A stretch of DNA of 33,719 nucleotides from Clostridiales bacterium. Its GTDB lineage: Bacteria > Bacillota > Clostridia > Christensenellales > Aristaeellaceae. Position numbers and translations under genes: made by a program. The stretch covers positions 1 to 33,719 of the forward strand of contig SFHK01000030.1 in NCBI GenBank assembly GCA_004556395.1. The letters run 5' to 3'. This document shows positions 26,869 to 33,719 of the stretch, one piece after another (the first letter of the stretch is position 1; every line of letters starts with the position of its first letter). Under the pieces are notes generated by a model. It did not search any database, was not told where the DNA came from, and saw nothing but the letters and a program-made list of their open reading frames with translations.

Positions 26869-26897
26869 TTGACAAACGCGGCCTTCTCATTTATAAT
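26869..26897 (+). promoter_or_regulatory. Tandem promoter P1 of the importer operon
   Basis: Perfect TTGACA (26869-26874) and TATAAT (26892-26897) with a 17-base spacer. Confidence 0.9.
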
Positions 26898-26902
26898 AAA
26901 TG

Positions 26903-26931
26903 TTGACAAACTCAGCCTCCTCATTTATAAT
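26903..26931 (+). promoter_or_regulatory. Tandem promoter P2 of the importer operon
   Basis: Perfect TTGACA (26903-26908) and TATAAT (26926-26931) with a 17-base spacer, about 57 bases before the permease start. Confidence 0.9.
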
Positions 26932-26987
26932 AAAAGTAACCTGAACATACATTGTTCGGTAAAGCATCAAATAATGAGGTGTGCGCG

Positions 26988-27938
26988 ATGAATAAGGCTA
27001 TCGTCGGCCCGGAACGCATCGTTGTCGGAAGGAAGCCTCTTTGGAAGCGGATACTGGGGTGTTGGCCGCTGTATCTTATGCTGCTGCCCGCCATTGTCTA
27101 TTATATCGTAATTTGCTACGTCCCGATCTTTGGCAACGTACTGGCCTTCAAGGATTATTCCTTCAAGAAAGGAATATGGGGCAGTCCATGGGTCGGGATG
27201 AAGTATTTTCGCATGTTCTTCACGAGCTATGACTGCAGGCGTCTGATCCTCAATACGTTACATATCGGCTTTATCAAGTGCATTCTGGAATTTCCCTTCG
27301 CGATCATCCTTGCGCTGCTGCTCAACGAGATGCGCGCTCTGCGCTATAAAAAGCTGACGCAAACGATTACCTATCTGCCTCATTTCCTCTCCAGCGTCAT
27401 TATTATCACCATGCTGCAGCGCATTCTGGCGCCGAACACCGGCGTTCTCAATCAGATCATCGGCAGGTTCGGCGGCGACAGCAGCACTTTTTATCTGATG
27501 AAAGCCGAATACTTCCATAGAACGCTGTTTCTGATGGATATCTGGCGCAATATCGGCTGGGATTCCATCATCTATCTCGGCGCAATCGCCGCGGTCGATC
27601 AGGAGCTTTACGAAGCGGCCAACATAGACGGCTGCAACCGCCTGGGTCAGATTTGGCATGTAACGCTGCCCGGCATCCGCTCCACAATCGGCCTTTTGTT
27701 TATCATGGGAGTGGGCGGTCTGCTCTCCTCCGGCTTCGAGCAGATGTGGCTGCTGCGCACGCCCGGCAATATGTCCGTGGCCGACACCCTGGACGTTTGG
27801 GTCGTCCGCATCGGCCTGCAAAAGGGGCAGTTCGGCTATGCGTCCTCGGTCGGTTTGGTTCAGGGCGTGGTCGGCCTTGTACTGGTGGTCACAGCTAACA
27901 CGATCTGCAAAAAATCCACGGAAGTAGGACTCTGGTGA
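26988..27938 (+). CDS. ABC sugar importer permease, LplB type
   Basis: 316 residues from ATG 26988 (GAGGTG, 6-base spacing); the frame opens 12 codons earlier, but without a ribosome binding site. It is an inner-membrane permease with about six membrane segments. The N-terminal YLMLLPAIVYYIVICYVPIFG helix is characteristic of LplB proteins, and the cytoplasmic EAA loop reads YEAANIDGCNRLGQ...TLPGI. These systems import oligosaccharides or glycan fragments with a YtcP-type second permease, a large binding protein and a shared MsmX-like ATPase encoded elsewhere. No ATPase gene is visible here. Base composition is lower in GC than the housekeeping block, hinting at separate history. Confidence 0.93.
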   Translation: MNKAIVGPERIVVGRKPLWKRILGCWPLYLMLLPAIVYYIVICYVPIFGNVLAFKDYSFKKGIWGSPWVGMKYFRMFFTSYDCRRLILNTLHIGFIKCILEFPFAIILALLLNEMRALRYKKLTQTITYLPHFLSSVIIITMLQRILAPNTGVLNQIIGRFGGDSSTFYLMKAEYFHRTLFLMDIWRNIGWDSIIYLGAIAAVDQELYEAANIDGCNRLGQIWHVTLPGIRSTIGLLFIMGVGGLLSSGFEQMWLLRTPGNMSVADTLDVWVVRIGLQKGQFGYASSVGLVQGVVGLVLVVTANTICKKSTEVGLW

Positions 27939-27986
27939 GTCGTCTTCATATATCGGGAATCTGTATTAAGAATGGAAGATATGAAC

Positions 27987-29693
27987 ATGAAGCGTTACCT
28001 GGCTACCCTTCTGGCTCTCGCTCTGGCACTGTTCTGCTTCTCTGCTGCCGTGGCAGAGAACAGACCCGACACCTGGATCGCCGACCGAACCATCACCATC
28101 CAGTGCTATGTCGATGATATCGGCTATGCGCTGCCCGCTGACATCAACGGCACCCCCGTGATGCGGCGAATCACAGAGCTGACCGGCATCAAGCTTGATC
28201 TCCGCTACACTCCCGGTGAAAGCGACGAGACGGTTATGGCCGCGCAGCTGGCAGCCGGCAACATTCCGGACGCCATCGTTTCCTATCTGAACAACTCCAC
28301 CCGCCCCGAATTCCCGATTCTGCTCAAGGCAGCCAAGGAGGGTCTGTTCGCCGACATGACTCCCTATCTGGCGGACACCAGTGTGTACCGCAACTATCTG
28401 GAGCATGACTACCTGCCCGCCGATGCCCGCGACAACATCACCTTCCGCAAGGATCTTGACGGCGCGTACATCTTCCAGCTGAGTATCCCCGCCGTGGATC
28501 GCTCCACCGAGTATATCGCCGACGACAAGTACATCGGCGGCCTGTACATCCGCGCGGATATCGCCGCGGATCTGGACGTTGCCGCCTTCTCCCTGAACAC
28601 CCAGGAGGAGCTGTATGACCTGTGCGTCCGCATCAAGGAAGGCAACTACACGGACGACAACGGCAACCCCATCTATCCCATCGGCCCGAAGTACTGGGGC
28701 GGTTCCTATGACTCCCTGATCAACGTGGTTCGCAGCTACGGCTTCAGCCCCTTCGGCTCGCAGTACGGCCTGACCACCGACGGCCAGATCGTTCACGAGG
28801 CGCAGACCAACTTTGTCTATGACAAGATCAGCTTCGCCCGCAAGCTGCTGGCGGACGGCCTGATGCACCCCGAGTTCTTCACCATGGACGCCACCCGCTG
28901 CGAGGAGCTGTGCAAGTCCAAGGGCGTGGCGATCATTTCCGACATCCACAATTATGTGGAGCTGATCTACTCCAGCGAGGACTGGATTCCGCTGGGCGCG
29001 ATCAACGACGTGACCGGCTCCAAGAGCAGCTACACTTCCGGCAAGGGCGGCTACGGTTGCTGGGCCATTTCCGCCAACGCCAAGAACCCCGAAGAGATCC
29101 TGCGGTTCTTCGACTTCCTTGCGACCCGCGAGGGCAAGCTGCTGTGCGAGTACGGCGTCGAAGGCCTCACCTACAACATGGTCGATGGCTACCCCGTGCT
29201 GACCGAAGAAGCGCTTGCCAAGCTCAATGATGGCGACTCCGACTGGATGATCAACACCATCGGCGCCGATTTTGGCGGCGCGGGCTTCGTATTCCTGGGC
29301 TACATGTTGACCAACACCGACAGCAAGGTCGAGTTCGGCGAGAGCCGTCCCGGCGCCGGCACCGGCACGACCTATGCCCGCGCCGTGGCGCTGGCAGAAC
29401 AGAACCCCGAAAAGACGATCATAAGGATCCCCGGTCTGGACGTCTCCGCTTACCTGTCCGTAGACGAGCTGGAGGACGTGAAGGCCAATATGGATCTGCT
29501 CAACTACAAGGAAATGGTCATTCAGGCCATCTACGCCAACTCAGACGACGAGGTGAAAGCCATTGTCGAGTCTTTCCGCGCTCAGCTGAAGGCAGCCGGC
29601 ATCGACCGCCTGTACGATTACTGCGAAGCGATCTATGCCGCGAATCCCGAGACAATTCAGCTGATCCCCGTAGAGGCCACTGTGGCCGAATAA
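27987..29693 (+). CDS. Extracellular solute-binding protein of the importer
   Basis: 568 residues from ATG 27987, whose signal peptide MKRYLATLLALALALFC...AVA ends before Glu. Two other in-frame ATGs lie 15 and 6 bases upstream; GGAAG 8 bases before 27987 supports that choice. The size and the body (TGIKLDLRYTPGESDETVMAAQLAAGNIPD, then LFADMTPYL, then a C-terminal helical region) fit the LipO/CUT1-type large binding proteins partnered with LplB and YtcP. It lacks the lipobox cysteine: LFCFSAAVA does not fit, so cleavage by signal peptidase I is predicted. This is unusual for a Gram-positive-type importer. The ligand is unknown. Confidence 0.9.
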   Translation: MKRYLATLLALALALFCFSAAVAENRPDTWIADRTITIQCYVDDIGYALPADINGTPVMRRITELTGIKLDLRYTPGESDETVMAAQLAAGNIPDAIVSYLNNSTRPEFPILLKAAKEGLFADMTPYLADTSVYRNYLEHDYLPADARDNITFRKDLDGAYIFQLSIPAVDRSTEYIADDKYIGGLYIRADIAADLDVAAFSLNTQEELYDLCVRIKEGNYTDDNGNPIYPIGPKYWGGSYDSLINVVRSYGFSPFGSQYGLTTDGQIVHEAQTNFVYDKISFARKLLADGLMHPEFFTMDATRCEELCKSKGVAIISDIHNYVELIYSSEDWIPLGAINDVTGSKSSYTSGKGGYGCWAISANAKNPEEILRFFDFLATREGKLLCEYGVEGLTYNMVDGYPVLTEEALAKLNDGDSDWMINTIGADFGGAGFVFLGYMLTNTDSKVEFGESRPGAGTGTTYARAVALAEQNPEKTIIRIPGLDVSAYLSVDELEDVKANMDLLNYKEMVIQAIYANSDDEVKAIVESFRAQLKAAGIDRLYDYCEAIYAANPETIQLIPVEATVAE

Positions 29694-29707
29694 CCGGCAT
29701 TGGTTTG

Positions 29708-29736
29708 TCCCGTCCGGCGCGCTTCGCCGGACGGGA
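29708..29736 (+). promoter_or_regulatory. Intercistronic hairpin after the binding-protein gene
   Basis: A perfect 12-bp stem (29708-29719 with 29725-29736) and 5-base loop, followed by only TTT. The position between a binding-protein gene and a permease gene fits mRNA protection or partial termination that gives more binding protein than permease. Confidence 0.7.
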
Positions 29737-29771
29737 TTTCCAGAGACAGAACGTTTGGAGAGGGGTGCGCT

Positions 29772-30689
29772 ATGGCAAACACACAATCCAGAAACAAAGT
29801 CAGACTAAGCGGCCTTGACCGTATTGTCGCTGTCATCCCGTATCTGGTCGTCACGCTGCTGTGCCTGCTGATCCTTCTCCCCTACCTGAACGTGCTGGCT
29901 TTGTCACTCAACGACGGCAAGGACGCGGCGCGGGGCGGCGTATATTTCTGGCCTCGGGTGTGGGCGCTGGACAATTACCGGGAGGTATTCCGGGATGGTT
30001 CCATCATACGCGCCTATCGGATCACGATCGCCCGCACCCTCCTCGGAACACTGATGAGTCTGGCTGTCACGACGCTGGCCGCATACGCTCTCAACCAGAC
30101 CGAGCTGCCGGGCCGCAAGTTTGTCATTCTGGCCTTCACGTTTACCATGCTCTTCGGCGGCGGCACGATTCCCACCTACATCCAGTATAAGGATCTGGGC
30201 TTGCTGGACACCTTCTGGGTATACGTAATCCCACCCCTGGTAAGCGTGACCTATCTGATCATGGTGCGCGCCTTCTTCGACAGCCTTCCCTATGGGCTGC
30301 AGGAGGCCGCCAAGCTGGATGGCTGCGGCTATTTCGGCGTCTTCTTCCATATCATGCTGCCGCTGAGCAAGCCCATATTGGCCGTAATCGGCCTCTACAC
30401 CGCCGTCAACCACTGGAACGACTGGTATGCCGGCGCGTTCTACATGACCAGCGACAAGCTTTAGCCTGTTCAGACCGTGCTGCAGCAGATGCTCGCGCGG
30501 GCGATGGACGCACAGCAGGACGTGTCGCAGAACATTTCCGCCGCCATCGCCGCAAATCAGCGCGCCGTGACCACCGATTCTCTGAAAATGTCGGCGGTCA
30601 TCATCACTACGGTGCCGATCCTGTGCATATATCCCTTCGCGCAAAAGTACTTCGCCAAGGGTACGCTGGTCGGCGCGATCAAGGGCTGA
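29772..30689 (+). pseudogene. ABC sugar importer permease, YtcP type, interrupted by an amber codon
   Basis: The full frame would encode 305 residues, the normal size. Codon 231 (30462-30464) is TAG. The frame continues without any other defect to 30689, and the following residues (PVQTVLQQML) and last membrane helix are typical of the family. CAG to TAG, one C-to-T change, would restore a Gln. The EAA loop EAAKLDGCGYFGVFFHIMLPLSK is intact before the stop. The truncated 230-residue product loses the last membrane segments and should not function. TAG is an ordinary stop elsewhere in the window (rbgA, comM). GAGGGG is 6 bases before ATG 29772. A sequencing error or recent mutation are alternatives. 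Confidence 0.88.
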
Positions 30690-30707
30690 TTTGATGGAAT
30701 GGATATT

Positions 30708-30753
30708 CGTCCCGGCTGCGCCCGATGTGCGGACGACGGCCGGGACGCTTTTT
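30708..30753 (+). terminator. Rho-independent terminator of the importer operon
   Basis: CGTCCCGGC (30708-30716) pairs with GCCGGGACG (30739-30747), followed by CTTTTT. It lies 18 bases after the permease frame ends. Confidence 0.8.
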
Positions 30754-30907
30754 CCAGAAAAAGAAGAGCGGCGAATGGATGAGCGCTGGGACGTGCATGG
30801 CTGTGGCGCGGCCGCAGATGGATACTCCGGATCGACGCGGAGATGATTTGCGCGAACGCGCTCGAACGCATTTCGCTAATAAACCGTATTCTCGCGCAAA
30901 AGTGAAT

Positions 30908-30967
30908 AACCTCCCGGATTCATGGACACAATATGCAGACCATCCATCGAATCAAGGGAGGTTTTTT
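30908..30967 (+). promoter_or_regulatory. Hairpin enclosing the ribosome binding site of the nucleotidyltransferase gene
   Basis: AACCTCCC (30908-30915) pairs with GGGAGGTT (30956-30963); the stem continues as GATTC-ATGGA (30917-30926) against TCCATCGAATC (30943-30953), with one bulged base. The right arm is the GGGAGG ribosome binding site and is followed by Ts (to 30967), giving terminator form just before the GTG at 30970. I recognise no aptamer in 30754-30907. Confidence 0.7.
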
Positions 30968-30969
30968 CT

Positions 30970-33306
30970 GTGCTTGCGATGATCATGGCGGGCGGCGAGG
31001 GCGAACGTCTGCGCCCGCTCACCTGTACGCTTCCGAAACCGATGACGCTGGTGCTCGATCAGCCGGTTCTCGCCTATTCCCTGCGCCTGCTCGCGCGCCA
31101 CGGCGTGGAACGCGCCGGAATTACGCTCGGCTACCTGCCCGACCAGATTGAGGACGCGTTCGGCGACGGCAGCGAATACGGCGTTTCTCTCAAATATTTT
31201 CGTGAATCGCGCCCGATGGGCACGGCGGGCGGCATCAAGCCCGCGCGCGCGTTTCTGACCGAAACCTTCTGCGTGCTTTCCGGCGACGGGCTGACCGACG
31301 TGAACCTGTCCGAAGCGCTCGCGTTCCACCGCGCGCACGGCGCGAAGGCGACGCTGGTTCTGAAGCGCGTGCAGAACCCGACCAGCTACGGTCTTGTGAG
31401 CACGGACGCGGACGGCCGCATCGTGTCCTTCACCGAGAAGCCGGACTGGAAGAACGTCACCTCCGACGCGGCGAACACCGGCATCTACATCCTCGAGCCG
31501 GAGATTCTGGATCGAATTCCGGACGATCAGCCGTTTGACTTCGGGCGCGAGCTGTTCCCGCTTCTGCTCCGCGAGGGCGTGCCGATGTACGGCTACCTGA
31601 CGGAGGCCTACTGGTGCGACATTGGCGATGTTTCCGCCTATCTGGAAGCCAACCGCGACGCGCTGGAAGGGCGCATTTCGCTGATCGACGTGCCTGAGGG
31701 CGGCATTGTGCGCATGCCGGGCGCGATTGTAGACGAGGAAGCTATCCTTGAAGCCCCCGTGTTTCTCGGCGCGGGCGCGCGGATCGGCGCAGGAGCGAAG
31801 GTGCTGGCCGGAAGCGTCATCGGCGCGGGCGCCGTCGTGGCCGAAAACGCCAGCGTCAAGCGCGCCGTGCTCTATCCCAGCAGCTTCGCCGGGCGCGACA
31901 GCGAGCTGCGCTCCTGCGTGCTAGCGCCCCGGGCGCAGGTGCTGGACGGCGCGCAGGCATTTGAGGAAAGCGTGATCGGCGAGGATTCGCGCATCGGCGC
32001 ACGCGGCTGCGTGAAGCCCGGCGTGCGCGTGTGGCCGGGCAAGCGCGTGCCGGACGGCGCGGTCGTGTTTGAAAACCTGGTCTGGGGACAGCGGCTGGCA
32101 CGCGCGTTCATGGGCGTATCCATCCGCGCCGTCACGCCGGAGGACGCCGTTCGCGCCGGACGCGCCATCGTGTGGCGGCAGAAGCCCGAAAACGTGCTGA
32201 TCGGCCGCGCTACATCCAGCGTCGCCGCTTCGCAGGCGCGCGCGCTGGCCGCCGGTCTCTGTTCGCAGGGCGCGCAGGTGTACACCATCGGCGAATGCAC
32301 GCTGCCGCAGCTGCGCCACGTGCTCTCCCTCATGCGTCTGGATGCGGCCGTCTACGCCGAGAGCGACGCGGTGACCCCGCTGTACGCCGACGGCACGCCC
32401 CTGACCCCGCCGGAAAAGCGCAAAATCGAGGACACGCTGAACCGGCAGGACATGCCGCGTCCCTACACCGGCATCACGCGGCCGATTTCCAACGTCGGGC
32501 GCAGCGATCTCGGCTATCTCGGCTTCCTGAAGAGCGCCGCCTTCGGCCATGTCCGCCGCCTGCGCGCCGCCGTGTACGCGCAGAGCGAGCAGCTTCTGTA
32601 TCTGGCCGACCACGCCTTCCAGAACGCGGGCTTCACCGCGCGCGTGGAATGGGAGGAGGAGCTGATGGAGCTCAGCGCAAACGAAATCGGCGTCTACCTT
32701 TCCGCGAGCGGTGAAAAAGCCGTATTCGCGGATGAGGACGGCCTGCTGACCGACGCGCAGATGGAGCTGCTCACCGGCTGGGCAATGGCGGAACACGGCG
32801 AAACCACGCTGTATGCTCCGCCGGACGCAACCCGCGCGCTCGACGCGCTCGGAAGAAGTCTGGGGCTGAAGGTCGTGTTCGCCTCCGGCGATCTGGCCAT
32901 GTGGGCGCGGACGCTCTCGCAGCTCTCCCCCTTCCAGTACCATATGCGCTTCGACGGCCTGTTCCTCTCGCTGCACCTTTTGTCCCGGCTGAACGAAAAC
33001 GCGCTTTCCCTCGCCGACTTCCGCGCGCGAATGCCGGAGGTCAGCCGCGTAAGCCACCATATCGACGTGGACTTCCCGCATCGCGGAGAAGTCATGCGCC
33101 GCCTGTCCGACGCGCTGCCGCCTGAGTTCGAGCGCGAGGACTGGTTCTTCCGCGGCCAGCACGGCTGCGCGTGGATTCGCCCCGATGAGGAGCGCCCCTA
33201 CTGTACCGTCACCGCCGAAGCCCGCGACGCGGAATTCGCGCGGGAAATCTGCGACCTCTTCTCCGGCCTTCTCCAGAAAGCCGCCGACGAAGCGCAGACG
33301 CACTGA
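30970..33306 (+). CDS. NDP-sugar pyrophosphorylase fused to a phosphohexomutase-like domain
   Basis: 778 residues from GTG 30970 (GGGAGG, 8-base spacing). Residues 1-235 form a nucleotidyltransferase with MAGGEGERLRPLT, LPKPM, a GTAGGIKPA loop, SGDGLTD and WCDIGD. Residues 240-360 form a hexapeptide-repeat helix (GAGARIGAGAKVLAGSVIGAG). The rest aligns in layout to alpha-D-phosphohexomutases, as in GMP-pyrophosphorylase/mutase fusions. The phosphoserine loop (TASHNP-type) is replaced near 458-470 by DAAVYAESDAVTPLYADG, and the DGDGDR metal loop is replaced near 578-590 by SASGEKAVFADEDG. The mutase part is therefore probably inactive. It should supply a nucleotide-activated sugar for surface polymers; which sugar is unknown. 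Confidence 0.88.
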   Translation: MLAMIMAGGEGERLRPLTCTLPKPMTLVLDQPVLAYSLRLLARHGVERAGITLGYLPDQIEDAFGDGSEYGVSLKYFRESRPMGTAGGIKPARAFLTETFCVLSGDGLTDVNLSEALAFHRAHGAKATLVLKRVQNPTSYGLVSTDADGRIVSFTEKPDWKNVTSDAANTGIYILEPEILDRIPDDQPFDFGRELFPLLLREGVPMYGYLTEAYWCDIGDVSAYLEANRDALEGRISLIDVPEGGIVRMPGAIVDEEAILEAPVFLGAGARIGAGAKVLAGSVIGAGAVVAENASVKRAVLYPSSFAGRDSELRSCVLAPRAQVLDGAQAFEESVIGEDSRIGARGCVKPGVRVWPGKRVPDGAVVFENLVWGQRLARAFMGVSIRAVTPEDAVRAGRAIVWRQKPENVLIGRATSSVAASQARALAAGLCSQGAQVYTIGECTLPQLRHVLSLMRLDAAVYAESDAVTPLYADGTPLTPPEKRKIEDTLNRQDMPRPYTGITRPISNVGRSDLGYLGFLKSAAFGHVRRLRAAVYAQSEQLLYLADHAFQNAGFTARVEWEEELMELSANEIGVYLSASGEKAVFADEDGLLTDAQMELLTGWAMAEHGETTLYAPPDATRALDALGRSLGLKVVFASGDLAMWARTLSQLSPFQYHMRFDGLFLSLHLLSRLNENALSLADFRARMPEVSRVSHHIDVDFPHRGEVMRRLSDALPPEFEREDWFFRGQHGCAWIRPDEERPYCTVTAEARDAEFAREICDLFSGLLQKAADEAQTH

Positions 33307-33372
33307 CCCTGCTCGCCTGAATCACAGCGGCGGCTTCCCTACTTCTCGAAGCCGTCGCGCGCATTCGACTTT
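33215..33372. repeat. Tandem repeat unit 1: end of the nucleotidyltransferase gene
   Basis: A 158-bp unit beginning CCGAAGCCCGC, containing the last 30 codons, the stop at 33304 and the sequence after it. The next copy lies exactly 158 bases on. Confidence 0.9.
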
Positions 33373-33510
33373 CCGAAGCCCGCAATGCGGAATCCGCGCA
33401 GGAAATCTGCGACCTCTTCTCCGGCCTTCTCCAGAAAGCCGCCGACAAAGCGCAGACGCACTGACCCTGCTCGCCTGAATCACAGCGGCGGCTTCCCTGC
33501 TTCTCGAAGC
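33373..33510. repeat. Tandem repeat unit 2: decayed copy of the gene end
   Basis: It repeats unit 1 with few changes as far as about 33510, including the stop at 33462. It is not an open gene, since it has no start. Confidence 0.9.
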
Positions 33511-33569
33511 CGCCGACGAAGCGCAGACGCACTAACTCTGCTCGCCTGAATCGCGCGCGGCGGCTTACC
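33507..33569. repeat. Partial third copy of the gene end
   Basis: From AAGCCGCCGACGAAGCGCAGACG onwards the bases match the end of unit 2, offset by 71 bases. It is fused to unit 2 within an AAGCCGCC shared by both junctions. Confidence 0.8.
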
Positions 33570-33589
33570 TGAACAGGTACGGGAAAAAT

Positions 33590-33719
33590 ATGCTGGACAT
33601 GTCTCGCGTGAAGATTTCTAAGCCGGCATACGGACTGATTGTGGCATCTGACGGCGACATAATTACTATTAACGGAACCGCAACTCATACTGGAACCCTC
33701 TCGTTTGAAATTCTCCGTG
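33590..33719 (+). CDS. Partial open frame resembling phage structural proteins
   Basis: An open frame reads from ATG 33590 to the window end (43 residues); the same frame is open upstream to 33536 and includes LNRYGKN. The residues KPAYGLIVASDGDIITINGTAT resemble the pattern GLxVxxxxDGxIxxNGTAT found in phage tail and related surface proteins. There is no good ribosome binding site. The composition is visibly less GC-rich than the preceding genes. It may be the edge of a prophage, or a relic. Only the sequence beyond the window can decide. Confidence 0.4.
   Translation, partial: MLDMSRVKISKPAYGLIVASDGDIITINGTATHTGTLSFEILR

Larger units (their letters stand above)
26867..26934 (+). repeat. 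Two tandem 34-bp promoter units
   Basis: Units 26867-26900 and 26901-26934 differ at 3 of 34 positions. Each contains TTGACA, a 17-base spacer and TATAAT. A further TATAAT at 26862-26867, next to the repeat element, may be the remnant of a third unit. Confidence 0.92.
33307..33589. other. Non-coding stretch filled by gene-end duplications
   Basis: No gene with a start and ribosome binding site is visible. The stretch is taken up by the two decayed copies described above. Confidence 0.75.

Noticed and set aside
25392..26924. Minus-strand open frame opposite the URO-D-like gene
   Set aside because: It is a shadow. Its NPFAGRPPHLCG segment is the translated repeat element, shared with the frame upstream of the permease start.
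30462..30464. TAG as a genome-wide sense codon
   Set aside because: TAG ends rbgA and comM normally in the same window, so general recoding is not supported.
30771..30790. Short match to the repeat element (GGCGAATGGAT)
   Set aside because: Only 11 bases match and the ends of the element are absent; chance or very old decay.
30795..30905. Open frame of about 38 codons ending at the TGA at 30903-30905
   Set aside because: It has no start codon or ribosome binding site at a sensible place, and it lies in the leader of the next gene.
30754..30907. Riboswitch or T-box upstream of the nucleotidyltransferase
   Set aside because: No T-box, c-di-GMP, ZTP or other familiar aptamer core is visible; only the terminal hairpin is supported.

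Overview
The window is high-GC bacterial chromosome. Gene content and order point to Bacillota, class Clostridia, probably a gut or rumen lineage. The signs are a Bacillus-like block running rplS-rbgA-rnhB-yraN-comM-dprA-topA-trmFO-hslV-hslU, an L7Ae-type protein in the str operon, TrmFO, an LplB/YtcP-type sugar importer, strong AGGAGG-type ribosome binding sites and several perfect TTGACA-17-TATAAT promoters. The exact family cannot be fixed from sequence alone.

Left part (1-8100, minus strand). The str operon reads L7Ae-like, rpsL, rpsG, fusA, tuf, with tuf cut by the window edge. It has its own promoter and no rpoBC upstream. Upstream of it lie an AzgA/NCS2-like permease, a 127-bp MITE-like repeat, a homologue of monomethylamine methyltransferase (MtmB) in which the pyrrolysine position is isoleucine, and cdsA. 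The MtmB-like gene and cdsA each have a consensus promoter, and a very strong terminator separates them.

Middle (8163-25507, plus strand). A guanylate-kinase-like protein with an extra C-terminal domain, a GNAT acetyltransferase and a MATE exporter precede the housekeeping block. The exporter has a large dyad over its promoter. The block covers ribosome assembly (rplS, rbgA), DNA maintenance and uptake (rnhB, yraN, comM, dprA, topA), tRNA methylation (trmFO) and proteolysis (hslVU). A 1336-residue secreted/membrane protein with two GT-C glycosyltransferase modules and two probable sugar-binding or discoidin-like domains sits inside the block.

Right part (25584-33719, plus strand), accessory. 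It begins with a uroporphyrinogen-decarboxylase-superfamily protein, a second, shortened copy of the repeat, and two tandem near-identical 34-bp units that are each a perfect promoter. These drive an LplB / solute-binding protein / YtcP importer operon whose second permease is interrupted by an amber codon. Next comes a hairpin that buries the ribosome binding site of a nucleotidyltransferase fused to a phosphohexomutase-like domain lacking both catalytic motifs. The 3' end of this gene has been duplicated in tandem and is decaying. The window ends in an open frame of lower GC that resembles phage structural proteins.

The candidates most worth attention are the non-pyrrolysine MtmB homologue and its neighbours, the double GT-C protein, the nucleotidyltransferase with its pseudo-mutase and occluded ribosome binding site, and the repeat family that has landed on two stop codons.
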